Assembly: GCA_963678395.1 (NCBI GenBank)
Contig: OY782827.1
Location: 1,798,001 to 1,862,000 of the forward strand
Direction: 5' to 3'
Origin: JAAYAE01 sp963678395
Lineage (GTDB): Bacteria > Bacillota > Negativicutes > Acidaminococcales > Acidaminococcaceae
Length of the DNA: 64,000 nucleotides
Positions 45,644 through 59,551 of the stretch are shown one piece after another. Numbering within the stretch: the first letter of the stretch is position 1; every line of letters begins with the position of its first letter. A program made the position numbers and the translations under genes. The notes beneath the pieces are model-generated. The model saw only the letters and a list, made by a program, of their open reading frames with translations. It made no database searches and was not told the origin of the DNA.

Positions 45644-47316
45644 ACCGCTGCTCGCCTTTCAAAGGGAATTTTAATAGTAAATATTGTTCCCTGACCCTCT
45701 TCACTCGTAACACTAATCTGGCTTCGCTCTTTGTATAATCCTCGTATACGTTTAACTACATTAGCAATTCCTATGCCCTCAGACTGCAACGAGAGTAATA
45801 TTTTTCGTTTAGCTTCATTCATACCAATACCATTATCTTTAACAACAATTATCAGGCTGTCAGCTTGTTTAGAAATATCTATGTTCAAATGGCAATCACT
45901 GGTTTTCGGAAACAAACCATGCTTTACTGCATGTTCAACTATAGGCTGAATAGTAAACGCAGGAATAAGGCACCACTTTAAATCATCATCGAGCGAAGCT
46001 TCTATTGTCAAGCGGCTACCAAATCTAGCTTTAACAACATTAAGATATGCCTCTACGCTAGTAAATTCTTCCCCCAGCGTTACCATGCCGTCATGTTTGG
46101 CAAAAGTAAAATGCAGCATATCCGAAAGACTAGCTAGCAGTTTACGTGCGGTCTCCGGTTCCGTGCGACAAAAGCACATAATGATGGACAAAGTATTGAA
46201 AAGGAAATGTGGATTAATTTGGGCCTGCAAAGCTTTAAATTCAGCCTGTTCTCTTAAACTACGTTGTTGTTCCATGTCAGCCAAAGCAATCTGAGTTGAT
46301 AACATCTTGGCAACACCTTCTGCTAGCTGTATGTCCATGGGCAAAAGGCCGTTATTCTTCGTTTTATAAATTCTTATAGTACCAACTCTAATATTTTTAA
46401 CAGTTAACGGTACTATAACACCACAAGTCAACGGACAATCAGGATGTCCACAATAGGGACCATCATGAAAAGTAATGGTTTCTCCTGTTTCCAACACCTT
46501 AAAAGTATTGGAAAAATTTATTGGATGACCACACAAATGATGATCAGAACTAATACCTGCAAAACCTAAAGTTTTTTCTGTATCACTAATACATACTGCC
46601 GCTTCACCGCCTAATCGAGTAATTATTTCGGCTGTTTTTTTTGCTGACTCCGTTGTTAGTCCCTCTTTAAGAAAGGGTAGCGTTTCGTTGGCTATGGCCA
46701 GTGAAATTTGTGCAGCCTTAGCCCCAGCTAATTCAGACTGATTGCGCATATCCTTCATAATCAGAACAAAAAGCACCGTTCCAATTACAGTAACGCTAGC
46801 AGTTGGCAGCCCAGCAATAACTTCAAAATTCCATGCACTGGCAAAAGGTTTTGCAAAAGCCAGCGTAAACCCTTTTTGAATTATTTCTGCACTCAAAGCT
46901 ATCATTGCCGCCATCTGCCACTTCAAATTAAGAAATCCAATACGGTAACGTACTAACCCAGCCAACAAACCTGCTATAACGGTTGCCGCCGCGCAGCTTA
47001 AAGCGGTAAATCCCCCTAGCGAATAACGATGTAAAACCACCGATAACACCCACGCTTAGCCCCCTACATAAGGCCCACCTATAATGCCGCCCATGAGCGT
47101 ACCCACTATGCGCGTACTTGCTAACGCTCCATCAATTCTAGTACCATAATATGAAGAAATAATGGACAAAGAAGAAAAAATAACGGTAAACAAAGCCCAT
47201 GCTGATAAAGAATATGGGTGCATAGCATAATACATTATTTTTTTGCTACGTCCCAGTAAATACGCAATCATAGCAGAAATACACATTTCACCCAACAAAG
47301 CAAATAGCAGTTGCAC
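45640..47316 (-). pseudogene. LytS-type sensor kinase, in-frame stop in the membrane domain
   Basis: A LytS/YehU-type kinase: 5TM-5TMR_LYT membrane domain, a GAF domain with a cysteine cluster (GPYCGHPDCPLTCGVIVP), His-kinase domain with the phospho-acceptor INPHFLFNTLSII and HATPase box DNGIGMNEAKRK. A TAA at 47056-47058 cuts the membrane domain in the same frame (GGPYVGG-stop-AWVLSVVLHRYSLGG), where relatives have leucine or another residue. Restart at GTG 47049 would give a kinase lacking the first two or three membrane segments. The ATG at 47316 is the full-length start. Confidence 0.82.
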
Positions 47317-47511
47317 ATACCATCATCCTTTGAGTTTTTACCAATAAGTTTTATCTTCGATATTTATATTCATATATATTGCGCTGTTTTTCCTAAAATA
47401 AATCAATACCCGAAAAGTATTATACCATAAAAATTGCTGTCCAGACTTGGCCACGCTTAATAAAACACAAATTAAAAACACAAGTATCATTCTACATTAT
47501 TTAGCTCAAAT

Positions 47512-47560
47512 ATTAGTAATTCCCCTACAAAGTTAGTACTTTTATAGGGGAATTACTAAT
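47512..47560 (-). terminator. Terminator after the PAP2 gene
   Basis: A 15-bp inverted repeat (ATTAGTAATTCCCCT and complement) with a 19-base loop, immediately after the PAP2 stop on the minus strand; the tail is only moderately T-rich. Confidence 0.65.
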
Positions 47561-47564
47561 ATTT

Positions 47565-48150
47565 TTAAGTTTTATATGTATCTATATATCTTGATGATAT
47601 TTTCTGTCCTACAGGTGATTTTACTAAATGTCTGCATAGCCCGTAAGCTGCAACACCTGATATTGAACCAAACAATGCACCAGCTAGAACATCGCTAGGA
47701 TAATGCATAAATAAATACATTCTGGAAAACCCGATGGCAGCAGCAAGCATTAATGCAAAAGCGCCCATTTTTTTTGTGTGCAGAAAAAATAGCCATAGCG
47801 GCAGCAAAAGAAGCAAATGTATGTCCCGATGGGAAAGAATAGTTGGTCGCTTTGGGCGTAGGTATTAGCAAATGCACCCAAGGATAGTTAATACAGGGCC
47901 GAACACGCGCTACTAGTGGTTTTAATATTCCCTCTCCCACTAACAAACTAATTGTCAATGCTAATAATATAGCTACTCCTAGCAAACGATACTTTCTTCT
48001 TGTTAAGGCTAAAAAACTTAAAAAAATCCAAATCATTCCGGCATTTCCAATTTTTGAAAGCTCTAGCATATATGGATTTAAAGTACTGCTTACTATATAT
48101 TTTTGTATCCAAAACAATATGTTGGGATCGACAGTTTTTATCCACTCCAC
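47565..48150 (-). pseudogene. PAP2-family phosphatase, +1 A frameshift
   Basis: A membrane phosphatase of the PAP2 (undecaprenyl-diphosphatase-like) superfamily, with the phosphatase motifs KPLVARVRP, PSGHTFASF and, in the second frame, SRMYLFMHYPSDVLAG. The frames meet at a run of eight A (47768-47775); seven A would join them into 194 residues, and the length is a multiple of three only after removing one base. The break lies between motifs 2 and 3, so the product loses the catalytic histidine. I prefer the GTG start at 48150 after AGGAG; a longer frame would read into a terminator. Confidence 0.83.
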
Positions 48151-48188
48151 TATATCTACTCCTAACTTATTTATATACTCACTAAAAA

Positions 48189-48228
48189 CAACGAAAAAGC
48201 ACGCCACTAAGGCGTGCTTTTTCGTTGT
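48189..48228. terminator. Bidirectional terminator downstream of the cold-shock gene
   Basis: A perfect 18-bp inverted repeat (ACAACGAAAAAGCACGCC and complement, loop ACTAA trimmed) with T-runs on both strands, between the cold-shock gene and the PAP2 gene. Confidence 0.8.
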
Positions 48229-48427
48229 TTTTTGTCGTTTGTGGTTTCTATCCCTCTTGCTTTCGAAAAAGCAAAATTCGTAAAAACATAATAGAAGTAA
48301 AGGGTGACCACTACTCTCACTTACAAGGTACTACACACTAAACACTACTTGCTCATAAAGCTAGTTGCATCTATATTTGTATTACTATATTTGTGTTTCA
48401 GTAATTGCCCTTTTAACCTGCTATATC

Positions 48428-48625
48428 TTACAGACAAACAACGTTTGCAGCTTGCTCACCGCGGTTGCCTTCGACAACGTCGAATTCAACAGATTGACCT
48501 TCTTCGAGGGTTTTGAAACCATCGGATTGGATTGCGGAGAAATGTACGAATACGTCGCCACCGTCTTCACGTTCGATAAAACCATAACCTTTTTCTGCGT
48601 TAAACCATTTTACTTTGCCAGTCAT
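48428..48625 (-). CDS. csp: Cold-shock protein
   Basis: A 65-residue CspA-type OB-fold protein that binds single-stranded nucleic acid. RNP1 is KGYGFIERE and RNP2 is VFVHFSAI. The ATG at 48625 follows AGGAGG; a longer frame reaching 48700 lies in the 5' leader. About 100 bases of leader precede it, as usual for cold-shock genes. ISLre2 copy C is inserted just upstream of its promoter. Confidence 0.95.
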   Translation of the reverse strand: MTGKVKWFNAEKGYGFIEREDGGDVFVHFSAIQSDGFKTLEEGQSVEFDVVEGNRGEQAANVVCL

Positions 48626-48731
48626 ATTTCTTGGCCTCCTAAAAATAAATATTTCCGAAAAAAATAATTTCCAAGTTCTTGTGTAACCTAAGTCACACAA
48701 ATCCGTTAGTCCTTCTTTTTTCTACCCTGTC

Positions 48732-48760
48732 ATTATAACACGCGCTTTAGCCTTTAGCAA
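48732..48760 (-). promoter_or_regulatory. Promoter of the cold-shock gene
   Basis: TTGCTA (48755-48760) and TATAAT (48732-48737) separated by 17 bases on the minus strand. The end of ISLre2 copy C is only 17 bases upstream of the -35 box, so any upstream activating element has been replaced by IS sequence. Confidence 0.75.
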
Positions 48761-48777
48761 GCAAATAAAAAAGAATT

Positions 48778-50489
48778 GTATCAGTCAAGTAAAAGTTGGC
48801 AAATCTTTCTTCGTAGGAAAAACCTTGCATTTTTAATTGTTGAATGGAATTTTCCATAAAATTTTGGGCAAACTCATCCTCCCAAGTTGTTATAAGCTAA
48901 ATTAGATATGTGCTATCTCACTAAATTCTCTATATCCAAATGCCCTTAGCAAAGATTTCCTACTGCCGGTCATCTTTGCGTCTGCAATTGCCCAATGCCC
49001 CTTGCGGATGTTTCCATCTTTCTTGCCTTTGCCTACGACCCTAGGTATTGCAGCAGCACTTAAAATATCTTTGGCAAATACAACTATTTCTCTGTCTATA
49101 AGGCTCGTATAGCGTTCAAGAGCCGTATAAAAGGTCTTGTTTTCTAATCTCGTAAGTATTTTTGCCATGTAGCCTGCACCTGGGATGCCCCAGCTGCCTT
49201 TATGGTGCTTCATCCTTAAAGTAATTACCGAGCAGTTCTGGCTTTCCTGCGTACCCATAGATCCGTATAAAAGTCCTTCCGGCGGCTTAGGCAGCTTTTC
49301 CTTCATATCAAAATAAGCTTTTATTCCTGCCTCGTTGTTGCTCAAATAGCTGTACAACGCTCTTGCTTTTTCTTCTCTTTTGTCTTCCTTCTCATTACTG
49401 GCAACACTGTTTGCATAGGCGTCTATTTTCGCCAGCAACTCTTCCGTTTTACCGTCCATATACAATGCTTTTAGCTCTTTACGCATAGCCGTATCGGCTA
49501 TTGCGTAAATTATCTTCTTGAACACATGAAACCTGTCTAATTGGTAAATAGTATACGGATCATAAGGATGCTTAACCCAGGCTGCTCCATCCCCATTAAT
49601 GAACCTGTACTTTACTTCATCCGTATTGTACTTTGTTTGAATCATGGCTTCCCTTATGCGGTGGAACTCTTTTGCCTCTTCAAAACCTGCGGTCATAACT
49701 TTTCCCACGACTTCATTTCTGCCGTCTTTTCCCTTACGTATACCCTCATAGGCCGTGCTGACCTTTATCTCTTTGCCCGAGGCCTCTTTTGGGCGGTAGG
49801 GCTTTTGCAGGTGCAGGAATATACCATCAGCTTCTTCGAACAATACCGGTGCTTCTTTACCCGTCTGCGGCTTATCTTCTTCTAATCTTTTGGCCATGTC
49901 TGTTTCTTCTGCTTCCAGTTTTTTACCAAATTCCTGCACCGTATTCCAAATTCCTTGGCTGCTTATATTTATTTGGCTGGTAAGATTAACGGCAGATTCT
50001 GCTTTCCTGAAGCTTACCTCTGTGGCTGCTTTAACCATTGCTTCTACAGAGTTATATGACATCTTGCCGATGACCTCCATGCCCATGGCATCATCTAGAA
50101 GGTACATGAATTCCTTCTTGCCTTCTTCGTTAATGTGCTCATAGACCGTGCGCTTATAGGCGACATCTCCGAACACGCAGCGTATGTGGTTGGCCTTAAA
50201 ACCTTTGTGCCTATACGCCTTGCGATCTCTTTCGACCATGAGCTTCCTATCGTAGCCTTCCAACAAGTCCTTCACCATTTCGACGGCAGCACTGCACACA
50301 TAGCTGAAAATTATTTTCTCAATATCCTTGAATGTCGGCAAGCTTTCATTTACAATATCCATAGTAGGAACTCCTTTACATGTTTTGTCTAGCAACTAAC
50401 ATATTAAAGAATTTTTCCTACTATGGGAAGTGGATTTTACATCCACTTCCTTATTTTGTTTCTTTTGCCAACTAATATTTTACTCTAAC
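48778..50489 (-). mobile_element. ISLre2-family element, copy C
   Basis: A 1712-bp copy with the same ends and orientation as copy B. Flanks (GAATT before, CTTGATGTT after) show no 9-bp direct repeat, so it has either recombined with another copy or lost its target duplication. It separates the cold-shock gene from the TRAP operon. Confidence 0.93.
48902..50362 (-). CDS. ISLre2-family (UPF0236) transposase
   Basis: Same 486-residue transposase as copy B, intact, with six A at the position where copy A has seven. Start ATG at 50362 after AAAGGAG. Confidence 0.95.
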   Translation of the reverse strand: MDIVNESLPTFKDIEKIIFSYVCSAAVEMVKDLLEGYDRKLMVERDRKAYRHKGFKANHIRCVFGDVAYKRTVYEHINEEGKKEFMYLLDDAMGMEVIGKMSYNSVEAMVKAATEVSFRKAESAVNLTSQINISSQGIWNTVQEFGKKLEAEETDMAKRLEEDKPQTGKEAPVLFEEADGIFLHLQKPYRPKEASGKEIKVSTAYEGIRKGKDGRNEVVGKVMTAGFEEAKEFHRIREAMIQTKYNTDEVKYRFINGDGAAWVKHPYDPYTIYQLDRFHVFKKIIYAIADTAMRKELKALYMDGKTEELLAKIDAYANSVASNEKEDKREEKARALYSYLSNNEAGIKAYFDMKEKLPKPPEGLLYGSMGTQESQNCSVITLRMKHHKGSWGIPGAGYMAKILTRLENKTFYTALERYTSLIDREIVVFAKDILSAAAIPRVVGKGKKDGNIRKGHWAIADAKMTGSRKSLLRAFGYREFSEIAHI

Positions 50490-50517
50490 CTTGATGTTAT
50501 TTACACCACCAAGGTTT
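50488..50517 (-). terminator. Possible terminator after the TRAP permease
   Basis: AACCTTG and CAAGGTT separated by 16 bases, directly after the TRAP permease on the minus strand. Its T-tail would lie where ISLre2 copy C is inserted, so the terminator may have been truncated by the insertion. Confidence 0.4.
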
Positions 50518-50548
50518 AATAAGAAAAGCATGTTATTCAAATTCTCAG

Positions 50549-52558
50549 TTATACTACTTTTGACATTAAAAGGGCTTTAGCTTTGCGTTTTTGCAAGAAA
50601 ATTATTGCTACCATTATAACGAATCCAAGAATATCCGTCTCTAAGCCGCTTTTAATTAAACAAAGCGCACCGGTTGCCGCTATTATACGGTAAACAACAT
50701 TCATCCTTGCATATACATAACCTTCTGTGGCTATGGCAATTAAAAATACGCCTAAGCACGCTGTCAAGGCTACCCAAGTACCTTCTGCCCAAGTAGTATT
50801 TATTAACATTAATTGTGGAGAGTACACAAACATGTAAGGTACGATGAAACCTGCAATAGAGAGCTTAACCGACTGTATGCCGGTTTTCATAGGATCACCA
50901 CCGGACAATCCCGCTGCGGCAAAGGCAGCCAACGCCACAGGAGGTGTGATATTCGCAAACATGGCAAAGTAAAATGAAAACATATGTGCTGCGGCTGGTT
51001 CAATACCAAGTTTAGATAATGCCGGAGCAGCAATAGTTGCAGTAATAATATAAGCAGGAATAGAGGGCAGCCCCATACCTAAAATCATACAAGTAATCAT
51101 CGTGAAAATTAAAGTAAATAATAGGCTTTGGTTCCCAATAGCAATAATGGTATTGGCCATATTCAAACCAAATCCTGTTTTAGAAGAAACACCAATAATG
51201 ATACCAACACAAGCACAGGCAATTGCTACTGAAACAGTCTGTTTAGCACCGTCAGCCAAAGCATCAACAACATCTTTAAATCCCATACGTGTAGAAGCTC
51301 TGAATTGTGAAACAAGAATTGTCACTATAATTGTTAAGAAAGCCGAATTTATTACAGTTCTGCCTGAAAAGAAAAGCATATAAAGCAAGAAAAAAATGGG
51401 AAGGAATAAATGCCCCTTATCTTTAATTACTGCGCTTAAATGCGGTAATTTATCGCTTGGCAATCCCACTAAACCATCTTTAGAAGCTCTCAAATGAACT
51501 TGAATCATAATTCCTAAATAGTACAATAAGGCAGGTACTGCAGCCCAAACTACTATTTTAGAATATTGTACGCCTAACATTTCTGCCATAATAAAAGCAG
51601 CGGCACCCATAATAGGTGGTAACAATTGTCCACCTACAGAAGCAGAAGATTCTACCGCCCCTGCAAACTCTTTAGAATATCCTGTCTTTTTCATTAAAGG
51701 AATGGTAAAGGCTCCTGTTGTTACCACATTAGCAATTGCCGAACCATTAATAGAACCTAAAAATCCTGAAGCAATAACAGAAACTTTAGCCGGTCCCCCT
51801 TTAGTTCCACCAGCTAATGACAACGCTAAGTCATTAAATAATTGCCCCATGCCACATTTATTCATAACACAGCCAAATAAAATAAACAGGAAGATATAAC
51901 TTGCCGCTACGTTAACAGAAGTCCCGTAAATACCCTCTGTATTAGCAAAAAAATGATTAGAAAGCGCTGTCCAATCATAACCTCTATGAGCAAAAATACC
52001 TGGCAAATCCCGACCAAACAAACCATAAGCTATAAAAATAGAACTCAGTGTAGGCAGAGCCCACCCAGTAACACGCCTTGATGCCTCTAAGACCAAAACA
52101 ACCAATAAGATTGCCATCCACATATCACTAGTACTTGCTCGTCCTGCTCTTTCTATAACACCCAAATAATCTGTCCAAATATAAACCGGCACTGCACAAG
52201 TCAATATTACAAAAAGCCAATCATACCAAGCAACTTTTTTAAAATTGCATTTAGAAGAAAAGGGATACATAATAAAGGCCATCGAAACCATCATTGCTAC
52301 ATGCAACGAACGATGTTTTAAAGTAACAGGAGGCCCAAAAGCTGCTGCATAAAGATGATAACAAGAAACCAAAACTGCTAAGATATAAAAAAACTTGCGC
52401 ATATTATCGCTAGTAAAGATGCGTGTAGCTGATTCTTTATCGAGTTTTCTAACTATATCATCTGATTTTTCTACGAGCTCACGATCTCCCTCAAACTGAA
52501 TAACATCGATATTTTCTTCGGAGGTTGACTGCTCTGAATTCTTATTTATTTTAGCCAT
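50549..52558 (-). CDS. TRAP transporter, fused 4TM/12TM permease (TAXI type)
   Basis: A 669-residue membrane protein combining the small (DctQ-like) and large (DctM-like) TRAP permease subunits, the form associated with TAXI-type binding proteins. Family landmarks are GGTKGGPAKVSVIASGFLGSING shortened here to GGPAKVSVIASGFLG, ESSASVGGQLLPPIMGAAAF, and GMGLPSIPAYIITA with NITPPVALAAFAAAGLSGGDP near the end. It uses a sodium gradient to import organic acids delivered by the binding protein. The ATG at 52558 follows AAAGGAG. It is the last gene of the binding protein-DUF1850-permease operon. Confidence 0.93.
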   Translation of the reverse strand: MAKINKNSEQSTSEENIDVIQFEGDRELVEKSDDIVRKLDKESATRIFTSDNMRKFFYILAVLVSCYHLYAAAFGPPVTLKHRSLHVAMMVSMAFIMYPFSSKCNFKKVAWYDWLFVILTCAVPVYIWTDYLGVIERAGRASTSDMWMAILLVVLVLEASRRVTGWALPTLSSIFIAYGLFGRDLPGIFAHRGYDWTALSNHFFANTEGIYGTSVNVAASYIFLFILFGCVMNKCGMGQLFNDLALSLAGGTKGGPAKVSVIASGFLGSINGSAIANVVTTGAFTIPLMKKTGYSKEFAGAVESSASVGGQLLPPIMGAAAFIMAEMLGVQYSKIVVWAAVPALLYYLGIMIQVHLRASKDGLVGLPSDKLPHLSAVIKDKGHLFLPIFFLLYMLFFSGRTVINSAFLTIIVTILVSQFRASTRMGFKDVVDALADGAKQTVSVAIACACVGIIIGVSSKTGFGLNMANTIIAIGNQSLLFTLIFTMITCMILGMGLPSIPAYIITATIAAPALSKLGIEPAAAHMFSFYFAMFANITPPVALAAFAAAGLSGGDPMKTGIQSVKLSIAGFIVPYMFVYSPQLMLINTTWAEGTWVALTACLGVFLIAIATEGYVYARMNVVYRIIAATGALCLIKSGLETDILGFVIMVAIIFLQKRKAKALLMSKVV

Positions 52559-52590
52559 TTTTTCAATCTCCTTTCGACAACAAGCCGTAG

Positions 52591-53031
52591 TCAAGTATGT
52601 TCAGGCAGCCTATCACCCTTAGAAATTAGCTGTCCATTTAAAACAATTTCTCTTGTGGAAAAATGAGAATTAATCCAATCGAATTCTGGAAATACCTGCT
52701 CAATTTCCTCCATATATATCAATCCGTTTTCAATGCGGCATATCTTGCCTTTATTTTCCGGGATACCTGCCCCGAAGGCAGGAAAGGTAATAGTATCCAG
52801 CACCAGCGTATTATCTTGGGCTATGTGATAATACTCGTTCCAAGGAATTTTTTCCCAGGAATGAATCCAGCCAAAGAAAAGCTTATCGCCCTCTTTGGCT
52901 GGCACTTCAACATAAATCTCACCGGATCGATAATTATAAATACGTAATACCGTCTGTGACTCCCAATAAAACCATATTCCGAATCCGATAAATAGACAGG
53001 TCACAAACAGTAGAAGGCTTTTTCTCTTCAT
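52591..53031 (-). CDS. DUF1850 protein of the TAXI-TRAP operon
   Basis: A 146-residue protein with an N-terminal membrane anchor or signal (about residues 4-22) and a DUF1850 domain (FGWIHSWEKIPWNEYYHI, FPAFGAGIPENKG). DUF1850 genes are often found between TAXI binding protein and fused permease genes; the function is unknown but likely tied to transport. The ATG at 53031 has only a weak upstream site (AAAGTGAAC). Confidence 0.85.
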   Translation of the reverse strand: MKRKSLLLFVTCLFIGFGIWFYWESQTVLRIYNYRSGEIYVEVPAKEGDKLFFGWIHSWEKIPWNEYYHIAQDNTLVLDTITFPAFGAGIPENKGKICRIENGLIYMEEIEQVFPEFDWINSHFSTREIVLNGQLISKGDRLPEHT

Positions 53032-53048
53032 GTTCACTTTAAGATAAC

Positions 53049-54062
53049 TTATTTAATCCCTTTGTCAGCATAAAATTTTGCAGCGCCCGGATGCAATTGC
53101 ATTTTTGTCCCTTTGATACCTCTCAACGCATTAGCCATAGTAATTTCCCGTTTCGCTGTGGCATGAGCCGCTCCTATAGTCGCTAAACCCTCTTTAGAAT
53201 AAATACCTGTTAATAAATCATACACTACATTATCAGGAAGATTTTTTGCTACCAACATAACATTCATAACCGCTGCTGTTGTAGTATCTTTGTCTGTTCC
53301 ATAAGTTTCTTTAGGAATGGTCCATTTGACATAGAAAGGATATTTAGCCATTATTTTTTTTAAAGCTTCACCTTCAACAGGAACAAATACAATTGTTTTA
53401 GTAGTTCCTAATTCTCTAATAGTAGCGTTGCCAAGACCGGACGTAACAAATGCTGCGTCACATTGTCCGTTTTTCATTTGATCTATAGCTTCACCATAAG
53501 AAAGATAATCAACTTTAGAATCTGCATAAGTCATACCATTTGCTTCATACATCATACGTGCATTTAGTTCCACACCGGAATTTGGAGCACCGACACCAAC
53601 TTTTTTACCTTTTAAATATGCAAATGTTTTTATACCTGAATCGGCAGTTGTAACGATTTGACAAACATTAGGCCATAAGCCCATCATTACACGCAAATCA
53701 GTAGCCGGTTTTTTACCTTCATAAGCACCCGAAGCCTCTATTGCTTGAATAACAGCATCAGACATGGCAATTGCTAATTCACCTTGCCCTGTTAATATAG
53801 CATTAATATTTTCTCCTGTTGCTCCTGTTGCTGTAGCGGAAGTTTTATATCCCATAGACCCTATTAATTTTGAAAATGCGCCACCAATTGGAAAATAAAT
53901 GCCACTAGTTGGACCCGTTAACACTGTAATAAATTGTTTACTACGATCAACTTTACCTGCACCTGCTTTACTTTCTGTTTTTGCAGTATCTTTGCTTCCC
54001 CCACCACAGGCAGCAACCATAAAAGCCATGACCATTACCATCAAAGTCCACGTCTCAAACAT
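53049..54062 (-). CDS. TAXI-family TRAP substrate-binding lipoprotein
   Basis: A 337-residue extracytoplasmic solute receptor: lipoprotein signal with lipobox FMVAAC, then the TAXI domain (FITVLTGPTSGIYFPIGGAFSKL shortened here to GPTSGIYFPIGGA, GELAIAMSDAV, KKVGVGAPNSGVELNARMM). It binds an organic acid (glutamate or dicarboxylate in characterised relatives) for the fused permease. The start is uncertain: the ATG at 54062 (MFETWTLMVM) lacks a ribosome site and gives a signal peptide without the usual basic n-region, and the upstream frame looks non-coding. Distinct from its neighbours, it may have a damaged 5' end. Confidence 0.87.
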   Translation of the reverse strand: MFETWTLMVMVMAFMVAACGGGSKDTAKTESKAGAGKVDRSKQFITVLTGPTSGIYFPIGGAFSKLIGSMGYKTSATATGATGENINAILTGQGELAIAMSDAVIQAIEASGAYEGKKPATDLRVMMGLWPNVCQIVTTADSGIKTFAYLKGKKVGVGAPNSGVELNARMMYEANGMTYADSKVDYLSYGEAIDQMKNGQCDAAFVTSGLGNATIRELGTTKTIVFVPVEGEALKKIMAKYPFYVKWTIPKETYGTDKDTTTAAVMNVMLVAKNLPDNVVYDLLTGIYSKEGLATIGAAHATAKREITMANALRGIKGTKMQLHPGAAKFYADKGIK

Positions 54063-54174
54063 AATTATAACATTAAATATGTCATATCGCACCAAATTTT
54101 TGTCTTTTAAGAAAACTTTACACAATATATGGTTTAAATGTTTTTATCATTTTCCGTTTTGTACTAAATACATG

Positions 54175-54221
54175 GACATTTTATGACAGCAGGGATCCGT
54201 CCCTTGTTGTCATAAAATGTC
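54175..54221. repeat. Long hairpin between rRNA operon and TAXI gene
   Basis: Arms GACATTTTATGACA and TGTCATAAAATGTC are perfect, with a further inner pairing of CAAGGGA-type sequence around a CGGA loop, giving a stem of about 20 base pairs with one or two mismatches. It lies upstream of the TAXI gene and downstream of the rRNA terminator. The tail is not T-rich, so a simple terminator is doubtful. Confidence 0.7.
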
Positions 54222-54238
54222 TTAGAAAGCAAAGAAAA

Positions 54239-54267
54239 AAGACATGCACGAATGCATGTCTTTTTCT
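54239..54267 (-). terminator. rRNA operon terminator
   Basis: A stem AGACATGCA-CGAA-TGCATGTCT flanked by T-runs, directly after the 5S gene on the minus strand. Confidence 0.88.
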
Positions 54268-54269
54268 AA

Positions 54270-54383
54270 CCGGCAATTTCCTATCCTCCCAGGGCGCTTC
54301 CACCCAAGTACTTTCGGCGTTTAAGGGCTTAACTACTGTGTTCGAGATGGGAACAGGTGGGACCCCTTAGCTATCACTACCGG
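54270..54383 (-). rRNA. rrf: 5S ribosomal RNA
   Basis: On the minus strand the gene starts CCGGTAGTGATAGCTAAGG, contains the conserved CCCATCTCGAACACAG and ends GGAAATTGCCGG; the two ends pair. Boundaries are estimated to within a few bases. Confidence 0.93.
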
Positions 54384-54543
54384 ATTGTTGAAGGTAAAAA
54401 CCCTCAAAACTTCAAGAAGAGAACAACTTAAACGAGTTATCTTTTTACTGATGTATTTCTTTTTAATGCTTTGTTTCTTAGACCCGCTTCCGAAGAAGCG
54501 TTATGGTGTAAGCTACGCGTCTTTCCTAAGAAAGCGCTGCTTA

Positions 54544-59287
<4,744 letters not shown>

Positions 59288-59473
59288 TTTTATTTTGAAG
59301 AACCTTGATAAGGCTCTTTTAAAATACTGACTTGCTTTTTTGATTGTTTGTATTCGTTTACTCGAATTTATTGACTCGGTCAAGCCGCCGTTAAGCGGCT
59401 CGACCCGCACATTCGTTTGTTGTTAATATTCAGTTTTCAAGGTTCTTACTGTTATCTCAGTGACAACCTCTTA

Positions 59474-59502
59474 ATATTATCATAAGAGTGTAACTTTGTC
59501 AA
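59474..59502 (-). promoter_or_regulatory. rRNA promoter, proximal
   Basis: TTGACA (59497-59502) and TAATAT (59474-59479) with 17 bases between, on the minus strand, about 185 bases upstream of the 16S gene. Nearly identical to the distal promoter. Confidence 0.8.
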
Positions 59503-59551
59503 CACTTTTTAATTCTTTTTTCTTGCTAAGCGTCTCTGCGACAATTTCATA

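Noticed and set aside
54384..54543. Possible tRNA between 23S and 5S
   Set aside because: The 160-base spacer lacks the conserved GGTTCGA-type T-loop and acceptor pairing.
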